DNA of 5,751 bases, taken from Patescibacteria group bacterium. GTDB taxonomy: Bacteria > Patescibacteriota > Microgenomatia > Levybacterales > UBA12049. Positions within the stretch are counted from its first letter, which is position 1, and each line of letters opens with the position of its first letter. The notes beneath the pieces were generated by a model that ran no database searches, was not told the origin of the DNA, and saw only the letters and a list, made by a program, of their open reading frames with translations. Positions 1 to 4,923 of the stretch are shown one piece after another. A program made the position numbers and the translations under genes. The stretch is taken from contig JAHIGH010000137.1 of assembly GCA_018900295.1 (NCBI GenBank), positions 1 to 5,751 on the forward strand, in the 5' to 3' direction.

Positions 1-529
1 CTTGCTCCCGGGCTTGTCCCAAAAGCGCGTTCCGCTGCCTAAGCGCTTTTGTATAAATATTAATAGCGCTGGAATACTCACTATCTGTCTGTTCAAGCAC
101 GTCATCCAGGAACCGCCTTCTCGCGGAAGGACTTCCTATGATAATATCAAGATCCGTAGGAAGGAAAAGAACCGTACTAAATTTACCCGCAAAATTTGCT
201 CTTCGTTTTACAACACCGTTTACGCTGAATTTTTTTTGCGTGTAATCCTGACCATTATTAACAACTACCGCAAGCTCCACATCCTCATTAACGCCTGCCA
301 CTGACCCTATAACTCCCTTAACCCTGCTGAATTGTTCGGAAAACCGGATCATTTGGTCATAATTCTCTGCCTTAAAACTCCGGCCGGTAGATAACAAAAA
401 AACCGCTTCAAGCAAATTTGTCTTTCCCGCCGCGTTCGCGCCTGCCACAACATTTATATTTCTATTGAAAGTAAATTCTGATTTTATGTAGTTACGAAAA
501 TTTTGAAGAAAAAGGGTCTTAAGAATCAT
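1..529 (-). CDS. recF: RecF, DNA replication/repair ATPase (N-terminal 176 residues, cut by window edge)
   Basis: RecF is an SMC-like ABC ATPase that binds gapped DNA and, with RecO and RecR, helps load RecA at stalled forks and single-strand gaps. I read this frame directly: it opens with MILKTLFLQNFRNY, the usual RecF N-terminus (L..L.L.NFRNY). The Walker A motif is GANAAGKT at residues 30-37, followed by NLLEAVFLLSTGRSF, which is highly typical of RecF. Residues 121-142 carry the family signature around LFLPTDLDIIIGSPSARRRF. The frame is open to the left edge, so the signature motif, Walker B and D-loop lie outside the window. The ATG at 529 is the natural start because the conserved N-terminus begins there, but no Shine-Dalgarno precedes it. 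A palindromic repeat (538-562) lies just upstream, and a candidate promoter at 573-602 would put that palindrome in the leader. The neighbour is UMP kinase rather than dnaA/dnaN, at least on this side. Confidence 0.96.
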   Translation of the reverse strand, partial: MILKTLFLQNFRNYIKSEFTFNRNINVVAGANAAGKTNLLEAVFLLSTGRSFKAENYDQMIRFSEQFSRVKGVIGSVAGVNEDVELAVVVNNGQDYTQKKFSVNGVVKRRANFAGKFSTVLFLPTDLDIIIGSPSARRRFLDDVLEQTDSEYSSAINIYTKALRQRNALLGQAREQ

Positions 530-537
530 TAGGCGTT

Positions 538-562
538 GTCATTCCCGCGTAGGCGGGAATCC
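538..562 (+). repeat. Dispersed palindromic repeat, GTCATTCCCGC family
   Basis: The element begins GTCAT and contains a perfect 8-bp stem, ATTCCCGC (541-548) and GCGGGAAT (553-560), around the loop GTAG, and ends in CCA. I recognise the motif as a short palindromic element seen in many copies in diverse environmental bacterial genomes; that is recall, not a search. It lies 9 bp upstream of the recF start codon, so it would form a hairpin in the recF leader if the promoter at 573-602 is used. No T-run follows it on the minus strand, so it is not a convincing terminator for the UMP kinase transcript. Confidence 0.7.
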
Positions 563-572
563 AAAACATTAT

Positions 573-602
573 TTTATAGATTCGCCAACTGGTAAATAAC
601 AA
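573..602 (-). promoter_or_regulatory. Candidate sigma-70-type promoter for recF
   Basis: On the minus strand a -35-like TTGTTA (602-597) and a -10-like TATAAA (578-573) are separated by 18 bp. They match the consensus at 4 of 6 and 5 of 6 positions. Transcription would start near 566, about 37 nt before the recF ATG. The -35 hexamer lies inside the inverted repeat at 592-614. In such AT-rich DNA, chance matches are common. Confidence 0.35.
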
Positions 603-614
603 AAAATTATTTAC
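592..614. repeat. 8-bp inverted repeat overlapping the candidate recF -35
   Basis: GTAAATAA (592-599) and TTATTTAC (607-614) are perfect inverted copies around a 7-nt A-rich centre. The repeat covers the candidate -35 hexamer of recF, so it could be an operator, or simply an AT-rich hairpin in the UMP kinase 3' region. Confidence 0.4.
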
Positions 615-639
615 TTAACACGAAAACTTAAATAAAAAA

Positions 640-687
640 TTTTGAATTTTGAGATGTGATTTTGATCTTTGATCTTTGCATTTTGAT
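640..687. repeat. Degenerate 7-nt tandem repeat (TTTTGAT-like)
   Basis: TTTTGAA, TTTTGAG and TTTTGAT/CTTTGAT-like units recur with TG (mostly TGA) at 643, 650, 657, 663, 670, 677 and 684, a period of 7 with one 6-nt step. The tract starts immediately downstream of the UMP kinase stop codon (691-689). The same unit recurs within the glycosyltransferase gene at 5593-5627, so it is a repeat shared by coding and non-coding DNA. Confidence 0.65.
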
Positions 688-688
688 A

Positions 689-1399
689 TTATTCTATCAC
701 CGTTCCCAAAAACTCTTCTCCCTTAAAATACTTCTCCATATTTTCAAAATCCTCGCCGCTCATGATAATAACTCTTATACCCAAACCCTCCGCTCGTTTT
801 GCCGCTATCGGATCAAATGGCGCATGCATCCCCGGCGTCCATTCCTCACGGATTATTTTCCGGAAATCACTCCAGGAAATCTTATTTATAGCGCGGGCAT
901 CCGGATATACATTCGGATCCTTATCATAAACTTGTTTAATATTACTCAAATTAAGCACAGTCTTCTCACCATAATCATCACATAAAAGTATTGCGCAGTA
1001 ATCCGTAGACCATCCTGGCTTCCACCCGGCGGCGACAACCACGCTCTCCTGCACTTTTCTGATTATGTCATAATCTTTAATAATATATGGGTGCGCTATA
1101 TCTCTAAAAATAGTACGCACCAACTGGGCGTTCATCCTGGTCGCATGAATACCAAGCCAATCCAAGTCCTCGGCAGATAGCTCATGCTTTAGAACTTCCC
1201 GTCCTGCGTCAATGTAATGCCGCGCCACCGATCCGCCCCCTATAACCAAAAAAAACTGACGCTTTGGGTCGTCAGTCAATTGCTTTCGGATAAACTTATT
1301 AAGCTTAGCGAGGTATCCTTCTGCAATTCCTCCGTTTGGGACAATCAGCGAACCGCTAACCGAAATAATGATTCGCTTGCGTCCCGAATTGTTAGTCAT
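689..1399 (-). CDS. pyrH: UMP kinase, archaeal-like amino acid kinase family
   Basis: This enzyme phosphorylates UMP to UDP with ATP in the cytoplasm, the step after UMP in pyrimidine nucleotide synthesis. The 236-residue product has the amino acid kinase layout. An N-terminal phosphate-binding strand IIISVSGSLIVPNG spans residues 10-23, a second glycine loop LVIGGGSVARHY spans 51-62, and a UMP-binding region DWLGIHATRMNAQ spans 80-92. PGWSTDY (128-134) and NLSNIKQVYDKDPN (150-163) form the nucleotide-binding lobe, with WTPG..APFDP.AA further on. The pattern resembles the archaeal-like UMP kinases of Parcubacteria rather than the E. coli hexamer type. I chose the ATG at 1399: the upstream TTG at 1441 overlaps the candidate -10 box and adds a cysteine-rich 14-residue extension unlike the family. 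No SD is visible. The usual first-loop GGS reads SGS here. Confidence 0.93.
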   Translation of the reverse strand: MTNNSGRKRIIISVSGSLIVPNGGIAEGYLAKLNKFIRKQLTDDPKRQFFLVIGGGSVARHYIDAGREVLKHELSAEDLDWLGIHATRMNAQLVRTIFRDIAHPYIIKDYDIIRKVQESVVVAAGWKPGWSTDYCAILLCDDYGEKTVLNLSNIKQVYDKDPNVYPDARAINKISWSDFRKIIREEWTPGMHAPFDPIAAKRAEGLGIRVIIMSGEDFENMEKYFKGEEFLGTVIE

Positions 1400-1407
1400 A
1401 CAAAAAT

Positions 1408-1420
1408 AGCACCGGGTGCT
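1408..1420. promoter_or_regulatory. 13-bp perfect palindrome in the pyrH leader, possible operator
   Basis: AGCACC and GGTGCT are perfect inverted copies around a single central base, between the candidate pyrH -10 box (1435-1430) and the ATG at 1399. By position it would cover about +3 to +15 of the transcript. It is GC-rich in otherwise AT-rich DNA. It could be a repressor site or a short leader hairpin; the sequence alone does not say which. Confidence 0.4.
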
Positions 1421-1429
1421 GTTACAAAG

Positions 1430-1458
1430 ATAATAACACAACTCGTGGGTAAATACAA
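1430..1458 (-). promoter_or_regulatory. Candidate extended -10 promoter for pyrH
   Basis: On the minus strand TTGTAT (1458-1453) and TATTAT (1435-1430) are 17 bp apart, and the -10 is preceded by TGT, giving the extended -10 form TGnTATTAT. The -10 matches at 5 of 6 positions and the -35 at only 3 of 6. Transcription would begin near 1423, about 24 nt before the pyrH ATG. It would let the housekeeping gene be expressed independently of the repressed abiE operon upstream. Confidence 0.5.
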
Positions 1459-1483
1459 TTTTTTTATCAACTTTTTACAAACC

Positions 1484-2158
1484 TCATAAACGCGATTTAA
1501 GATCAAAAATTATGTCTTTTTTCAAAGTATCTCGTATACGATCCTTTTGATTTTCCTTTACCAACTCTCCCAACCCATCCAAAATATTATTAGGATTTAC
1601 ATTTTTTTCAATAAATTCAATCAAAAAACTAAAATATTCTTTCATCGTTTTTCCTATCCTCAGCTTTATTATCTCCTCTTCAATATCAAATTGTTTGACG
1701 AACATGAAGTGAGCATCGTACAAATCCCTGTTTTGTAATTTTTTCCTGTCGGTTATCGCGCAAAGCTTGTGAGCGAACATATGCCCGGGCGACATTGTCG
1801 GAATAGTAAGACCATAAAAATCTTTATTTATATATTTATCAGGATATTCTCTCTTACTTATTTCTATCTTGACTTGCTGTTTCCCTTTTTCATAGCTTCC
1901 AAGCCAAAACCAGGTGAAATATTTATTCATCCGGTCATTAATTATTAAATATTTGGTCAAAATATTTATAACCAATTGATCATCAAAATCTTCTGCTAAC
2001 AAATTAAAATCCAGATCAACCGAGAACCTATCCAGTCCGTAAAACATATAAAGACAAGTGCCGCCTTTTAAAGCCAGCCTGGCCTCTAAATCGGTTGTGG
2101 TATAAATATCTTTCAAGATATATTTTAATACCTGTTCGTGTTTTTGCCTGTCTAACAT
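1484..2158 (-). CDS. abiEii: AbiEii-type nucleotidyltransferase toxin (module 1)
   Basis: This is the toxin of an AbiE toxin-antitoxin pair, in the MNT/DNA polymerase beta-like nucleotidyltransferase fold (DUF1814). AbiEii toxins are linked to abortive phage infection and growth arrest; the related mycobacterial MenT3 adds pyrimidines to tRNA 3' ends, but the substrate of this protein is unknown. The 224-residue sequence shows KGGT at 31-34 and RFSVDLDF at 44-51, where D48 and D50 would hold the catalytic metal. A third acidic strand is KIEISKR at 97-103 (E99). A helical motif follows with K131, R138 and RDLYD at 144-148. All catalytic motifs look intact. The ATG at 2158 overlaps the antitoxin stop in ATGTTAG (7-nt overlap), and AAGGAGGT at 2175-2168 lies 9 nt upstream, so translation is probably coupled. 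Confidence 0.93.
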   Translation of the reverse strand: MLDRQKHEQVLKYILKDIYTTTDLEARLALKGGTCLYMFYGLDRFSVDLDFNLLAEDFDDQLVINILTKYLIINDRMNKYFTWFWLGSYEKGKQQVKIEISKREYPDKYINKDFYGLTIPTMSPGHMFAHKLCAITDRKKLQNRDLYDAHFMFVKQFDIEEEIIKLRIGKTMKEYFSFLIEFIEKNVNPNNILDGLGELVKENQKDRIRDTLKKDIIFDLKSRL

Positions 2159-2718
2159 AATGTTATTACCTCCTTCTCCAGTCTTTTATTATTATATATT
2201 TTGGATAAAGTAATCAATTTTTCTTTATCAACTCCCCGTAAATTATCAAAAGCAAAACGCGGGAAAAAATAAAGACAATCTGTTATCGTCCGTTCACGAT
2301 CGGCCATAATATATCTTCCGTTATTCACAAACCCTAATTGACTATAGAAAACCTGCTCTTTTACCCTGTGATAAATATATTCCTGTTCCCCTATTCCGTA
2401 TTTTTTACTTTTTAAAGCAATAGCATAAATTGTTTTATAATATTGAAAAGTCAACCCGTGTATTTGACTTGCGGTATATAAAGAAATATAAGACAACGGC
2501 GACAATTTCTGGGCTATATCAAGAGGCGTATAATCTTCCCCATATGCATAAATTCCTTTATAAATAGGGATCAATCTTTTTTCCCGTAAATAATATTTAA
2601 TAAGCTCAATCAGTCTTCTTCTTTGCGGAATTTGCCATATAACAGCCAGGTCTCCTATTGTAAAAACCTTTTTCCCTGAAAGCGCCAATTTTTCTATTTT
2701 TGAAGAATTATCATCCAT
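2152..2718 (-). CDS. abiEi: AbiEi-type antitoxin and transcriptional repressor (module 1)
   Basis: AbiEi proteins neutralise AbiEii without stable toxin binding in the studied type IV systems, and repress their own operon through an N-terminal winged helix. In this 188-residue protein, residues about 15-58 (VFTIGDLAVIWQIP...LIPIYKGIYA) fit the winged helix and its wing. The C-terminal half carries family motifs: LSPLSYISLYTASQIHGL at about 73-90, and YIMADRERTITDCLYFFP followed by FDNL. This domain is what I would assign to neutralisation. The ATG at 2718 is supported by a near-consensus promoter 20 nt upstream and by an inverted repeat ending 1 nt before the start codon. It shares architecture with the antitoxin of module 2 (GIYA, SYIS, FQYY.TI, FDNL.G) but is clearly diverged from it, so the two are not a recent duplication. 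Confidence 0.9.
   Translation of the reverse strand: MDDNSSKIEKLALSGKKVFTIGDLAVIWQIPQRRRLIELIKYYLREKRLIPIYKGIYAYGEDYTPLDIAQKLSPLSYISLYTASQIHGLTFQYYKTIYAIALKSKKYGIGEQEYIYHRVKEQVFYSQLGFVNNGRYIMADRERTITDCLYFFPRFAFDNLRGVDKEKLITLSKIYNNKRLEKEVITLC
2168..2175 (-). promoter_or_regulatory. Shine-Dalgarno of module 1 abiEii
   Basis: AAGGAGGT on the minus strand, inside the end of the antitoxin gene, sits 9 nt before the toxin ATG at 2158. It is an almost full anti-SD match in a window where most genes lack one, and it fixes the toxin start. Confidence 0.85.
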
Positions 2719-2719
2719 A

Positions 2720-2736
2720 GGGTAGTTTTCCTACCC
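2720..2736. promoter_or_regulatory. Inverted repeat operator candidate of module 1 abiE operon
   Basis: GGGTAG (2720-2725) and CTACCC (2731-2736) are perfect 6-bp inverted copies with a 5-bp centre. The site abuts the -10 box on one side and ends 1 bp before the abiEi start codon on the other. Because the predicted transcription start (near 2733) falls inside the left arm, the mRNA could not form the whole hairpin, which favours a DNA operator for AbiEi over an RNA element. Confidence 0.6.
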
Positions 2737-2739
2737 CAA

Positions 2740-2768
2740 ATAATACCAAATCACACCAAAAATGTCAA
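2740..2768 (-). promoter_or_regulatory. Near-consensus promoter of module 1 abiE operon
   Basis: On the minus strand a perfect -35 TTGACA (2768-2763) and TATTAT (2745-2740) are 17 bp apart, with an extended -10 TGG directly before the latter. This is the strongest promoter in the window. Transcription from about 2733 would give a leader of only about 14 nt ahead of the abiEi ATG. Confidence 0.8.
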
Positions 2769-2780
2769 ATATATAAAATT

Positions 2781-2850
2781 GTCATTGCGAGGAGAACCAC
2801 GATAATGGACGACGAAGCAATCTCTCTTGCTTAACAATAAGATTGCCACG
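2781..2850 (+). repeat. Dispersed palindromic repeat, GTCATTGCGAGGAG family (partly decayed)
   Basis: It opens with GTCATTGCGAGGAG and contains CGACGAAGCAATCTC, the two hallmarks of a repeat I recognise from many bacterial genomes. GCAATCT (2817-2823) pairs with AGATTGC (2840-2846) around a 16-nt loop, followed by CACG as in the typical right half. The expected closing CTCGCAATGAC is missing, so the right end is degraded or replaced. It sits directly upstream of the module 1 promoter and encodes nothing. Confidence 0.65.
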
Positions 2851-2877
2851 CAATACGACTTACGCAAAACGTTTTTT

Positions 2878-2905
2878 GTCATGCTGAATTTATTTCAGCA
2901 CCTAC
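2878..2905 (+). repeat. Dispersed palindromic repeat, GTCATGCTGAA family
   Basis: TGCTGAA (2882-2888) and TTCAGCA (2894-2900) are perfect 7-bp inverted arms around TTTAT, preceded by GTC and followed by CCTA. I recognise it as a third common palindromic repeat type (GTCATGCTGAA...TTCAGCATCT). It lies just past the stop of the membrane protein gene. On the minus strand the stem is followed by TGACAAAAAACG, not a T-run, so it is not a normal intrinsic terminator for that gene. Confidence 0.65.
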
Positions 2906-2908
2906 TCT

Positions 2909-3547
2909 TTAATTAACTAACTTAAAATTTCTTAACGCTTTGGAGGGGTTGGTAAGCAAAAATTCGTGTAAATACTCGTTGCCATCAGCAAGTAAGCGCA
3001 CCTCCAGCCAATACTTTTTTTCATCAAGTTCATAATCAGGATTTTTCCAATTATGCAGATAACTTTGATTATTAAACGCAAAGAAAGAATCTTCTCCAAA
3101 TTCTTTAATTGCGACGGATATCGCTGCTTGTTCGCCTGCTGGAATAGTATCTCTAGACGGCATTATTATTTCAGGAAAAATAACTTGATTTGTATTGTAG
3201 TCTACTGGTTCTTTCGTTGATGACCATCGGGCATCAATTTTAAGAAATTCGCTTTTTGAAGAGTAGTCCTTAAATCGCAACCAAACTCTTGCATTATTTA
3301 TGGGGGAATTGCCGAACAAAAACTTTTTTAAAAGATTACGCTTGTCATTACTGACAATCAAGTTAATAAACTTATATTGTTTATTAACTTTTGTAAATTC
3401 CCTATCATCGCTTAGATGAAAAGATATGTTTGGCTTGATTAAAAGCTCCATAAATCGCGTAAGAAACCAGCCTAAAACAATGCCTATCCACAACTGATAG
3501 TTATTCAGAAATTGCTGAACATCTCCAAAGAAATTTGGTTTATTCAT
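2909..3547 (-). CDS. Unrecognised protein with one N-terminal membrane segment
   Basis: I do not recognise this 212-residue protein. Residues about 17-37 (YQLWIGIVLGWFLTRFMELL) form one hydrophobic segment, probably a membrane anchor rather than a cleaved signal peptide, since it starts after a 16-residue polar stretch and has no small-residue cleavage site. The remaining 175 residues alternate short hydrophobic strands with polar turns (KFINLIVSND, NARVWLRF, KYWLEVRLLAD, YLHEFLL), suggesting a beta-rich soluble domain. There are no obvious catalytic motifs, cysteine pairs or nucleotide-binding loops. The ATG at 3547 has no SD, and a -10-like TAAAAT at 3560-3555 would give a nearly leaderless mRNA. 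It may instead be translated after the small ORF that ends 5 nt upstream. Its position between two AbiE modules makes an accessory or defence role possible, but that is guilt by association. Confidence 0.85.
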   Translation of the reverse strand: MNKPNFFGDVQQFLNNYQLWIGIVLGWFLTRFMELLIKPNISFHLSDDREFTKVNKQYKFINLIVSNDKRNLLKKFLFGNSPINNARVWLRFKDYSSKSEFLKIDARWSSTKEPVDYNTNQVIFPEIIMPSRDTIPAGEQAAISVAIKEFGEDSFFAFNNQSYLHNWKNPDYELDEKKYWLEVRLLADGNEYLHEFLLTNPSKALRNFKLVN

Positions 3548-3552
3548 TTAAG

Positions 3553-3621
3553 CTATTTTAACACGCTCATTAAAACACTAAAAGAATTGAGAATAATCAA
3601 ACCGAAGCAAATTTTTCGCAA
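3553..3621 (-). CDS. Possible 22-residue hydrophobic small protein
   Basis: A 22-codon frame starts at TTG 3621 and ends in TAG at 3555-3553. The product starts MRKICFGLII and continues with L, V, F, S and M to a terminal K, so it is a basic-tipped, almost wholly hydrophobic peptide that would fit a membrane. It is preceded by GAGGAGGGG, with AGGAGG placed 8 nt before the TTG, a strong ribosome binding site with no other gene to serve. It begins 19 nt after the toxin stop of module 2 and stops 5 nt before the ATG of the membrane protein gene, as in a coupled operon. Against it: TTG is a weak start, AT-rich DNA makes hydrophobic short frames by chance, and no homologue can be checked here. Confidence 0.4.
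   Translation of the reverse strand: MRKICFGLIILNSFSVLMSVLK
3555..3560 (-). promoter_or_regulatory. Candidate extended -10 box for the membrane protein gene
   Basis: TAAAAT on the minus strand, preceded by TGT, matches the -10 at 5 of 6 positions with the extended TGn. No convincing -35 lies 16-18 bp upstream. Transcription about 7 nt downstream would begin almost exactly at the ATG (3547), giving a leaderless transcript. It overlaps the end of the candidate small ORF, so the two readings compete in part. Confidence 0.3.
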
Positions 3622-3640
3622 TTGAATCCCCTCCTCACCA

Positions 3641-4348
3641 CTACTCCTGTTTTTTAACATACTCCGACTCATACAAACGTAAATAAAATATAAGCTCGTC
3701 TTGAAGTTTCTCTTTTACAAAAGCTTTTTGCTTATTATCTATAAATTCACCTATTCCGCGAAGAAGTTGATTTTTACTCACATCCCCGACCCTTTTAATT
3801 GCCTTTTCCAGAACCACCTCAAGTGAAAGATTGGCTTTCTCCTTTATTATCTCAGTGCTGATATGCCAGTGATTTTTCAGAAAAAACCAAAGATCGAACA
3901 TATCCCTAGAAGCGAACTCCTTTCTCGTAATAAGCGCCAGGAGTTTGTTGGCTGCCATATCTTCTTTCTTCATCACCAACATTGAAATTCCCAAATAATT
4001 CTTTACCTCAAAATGCCCCCTAGCTGAGCGTTTTGAGATTTCGATCTTAAGGGTTCGCTCCCCTTTTTGATAATGCAAAAGATAAAAAAGCGTATACTGT
4101 TTTTCTATGGCCTCGGACAAAACACCATATTTTTCAAGAATAGTTTTTACTTTTTCAAAAACTATCTCTTTCTTGTCAGGTGCAAGAAGATCGAAATCCA
4201 AATCTACGGAAAAACGCGGCAGATCATAAAAAAGAAACGCTGCTGTCCCGCCTTTAAATCCCAACGCCGTACGAAGCTGCGGATCAGAATAAATCGCCCG
4301 TAAAATGTTAATAAAATTACTTCTATGCAAGTCTTTGCTCAGTACCAT
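3641..4348 (-). CDS. abiEii: AbiEii-type nucleotidyltransferase toxin (module 2)
   Basis: This is the second AbiEii-like toxin, 235 residues from the chosen start, with the same order of motifs as its module 1 counterpart. It has GFKGGT at 30-35, RFSVDLDFD at 45-53 (D49 and D51 as metal ligands), and KIEISKR at 101-107 with E103 as the third acid. A later helix carries NKLLALITRK at 134-143 and SRDMFD at 147-152. All catalytic positions appear intact. An in-frame upstream start at 4426 exists but would add 26 residues without family resemblance and overlap the antitoxin by over 100 nt. The ATG at 4348 has AGGAGG only 3 nt upstream, a short spacing. It overlaps the antitoxin end by 26 nt, so the pair is co-transcribed and probably translationally coupled. 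Outside the motifs the two toxins differ widely. Confidence 0.93.
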   Translation of the reverse strand: MVLSKDLHRSNFINILRAIYSDPQLRTALGFKGGTAAFLFYDLPRFSVDLDFDLLAPDKKEIVFEKVKTILEKYGVLSEAIEKQYTLFYLLHYQKGERTLKIEISKRSARGHFEVKNYLGISMLVMKKEDMAANKLLALITRKEFASRDMFDLWFFLKNHWHISTEIIKEKANLSLEVVLEKAIKRVGDVSKNQLLRGIGEFIDNKQKAFVKEKLQDELIFYLRLYESEYVKKQE

Positions 4349-4922
4349 ATTCCTCCTGATAATATTTATAATATTCGTTGATTCTATTAACAAGCGCCTT
4401 GCTATTATAAATTGGCACGAGCTCAAAAATTTTATTCCAATTCAATCCTGAAAGATTATCAAAATAATAATCTTTATAGAGAAATACCGCGTCTAGAAAA
4501 GCCCGCTCAGGAGAAGCAATAAAGTAACCGCTTCTTTCTTCAATCCCGGATTTATTGAAAAGCGCCGCCTCGCCTATCTGACGGTATGATATTTTATGAC
4601 CGTCGACAATTAAATCTCTTGAGAGATACGATGCTACAAAAATCGTTTCATAGTACTGAAATACTATCCCCTCTTTCAAAAGGACTGTTTCAAAACTAAT
4701 GTATGAAGGTGTATAAATTTTATTTGCCAATTCCAGTGGCTCGTACATATTCTTGGCATATATTCCGCGACGGAGATTTTTGAGCTTTCCCGCCTTCACA
4801 AAATAATGCAGCCTGCGTCTTAAATTTCCCGGGCTTATTTCTGAAAATAGCTGTGCTATCTCTTCTATCTGAAACACTGTCTGTGGTCTGCTATAAAGCT
4901 CCAAAATTAAATCTTTAGTCAT
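4323..4922 (-). CDS. abiEi: AbiEi-type antitoxin and transcriptional repressor (module 2)
   Basis: This 199-residue antitoxin has a winged helix at about residues 8-55 (VFQIEEIAQLF, then NLRRRLHYFVKAGKLKNLRRGIYA), where the basic RRRLHYF helix would read DNA. The second half holds the AbiEi family motifs: YTPSYISFETVLLKEGIVFQYY at about 69-90, GYFIASPERAFLDAVFLY, and FDNLSGLNW. By analogy with studied AbiE systems it would counteract the toxin and bind the inverted repeats at its own promoter. The ATG at 4922 starts 1 nt after the 43-bp inverted repeat. There is no SD, so expression may depend on the structured leader or on a very short one. The stop codon lies 26 nt inside the toxin gene. 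It differs from the module 1 antitoxin through most of its length. Confidence 0.91.
   Translation of the reverse strand: MTKDLILELYSRPQTVFQIEEIAQLFSEISPGNLRRRLHYFVKAGKLKNLRRGIYAKNMYEPLELANKIYTPSYISFETVLLKEGIVFQYYETIFVASYLSRDLIVDGHKISYRQIGEAALFNKSGIEERSGYFIASPERAFLDAVFLYKDYYFDNLSGLNWNKIFELVPIYNSKALVNRINEYYKYYQEEYGTEQRLA
4352..4357 (-). promoter_or_regulatory. Shine-Dalgarno of module 2 abiEii
   Basis: AGGAGG on the minus strand, within the 3' end of the antitoxin gene, 3 nt before the ATG at 4348. The spacing is shorter than usual, but no other start nearby uses it. It decides the toxin start against the upstream in-frame codon at 4426. Confidence 0.75.
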
Positions 4923-4923
4923 A

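Noticed and set aside
2..304. Plus-strand open frame of 100 codons at the left edge
   Set aside because: It lies opposite the clearly recognisable recF frame and has no family-like features.
640..687. Heptamer tract as a CRISPR array
   Set aside because: The units are 7 nt and directly tandem, with no spacers of uniform length.
656..985. Plus-strand open frame of 109 codons
   Set aside because: It is antisense to the pyrH coding region and begins inside the heptamer repeat; its hydrophobic look follows from AT-rich antisense.
1400..1441. 14-residue TTG-initiated extension of UMP kinase
   Set aside because: The TTG overlaps the candidate -10 box, and the added residues do not fit the family N-terminus.
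2851..2877. GACTTACGCAAAACG segment as an insertion sequence end
   Set aside because: It resembles some transposon termini I recall, but no partner inverted copy or transposase is in the window.
2882..2900. Hairpin after the membrane protein gene as an intrinsic terminator
   Set aside because: On the minus strand the stem is followed by an A-run, not a T-run; it fits better as a dispersed palindromic repeat.
3603..3625. CGAAGCAA...CGCAATTG as a fourth dispersed repeat copy
   Set aside because: It shares only two short words with the GTCATTGCGAGG family, in a different arrangement, and lies within the candidate small ORF.
4349..4426. 26-residue upstream extension of the module 2 toxin
   Set aside because: The extension has no SD, no family resemblance and a deep overlap with the antitoxin; AGGAGG before 4348 supports the shorter form.
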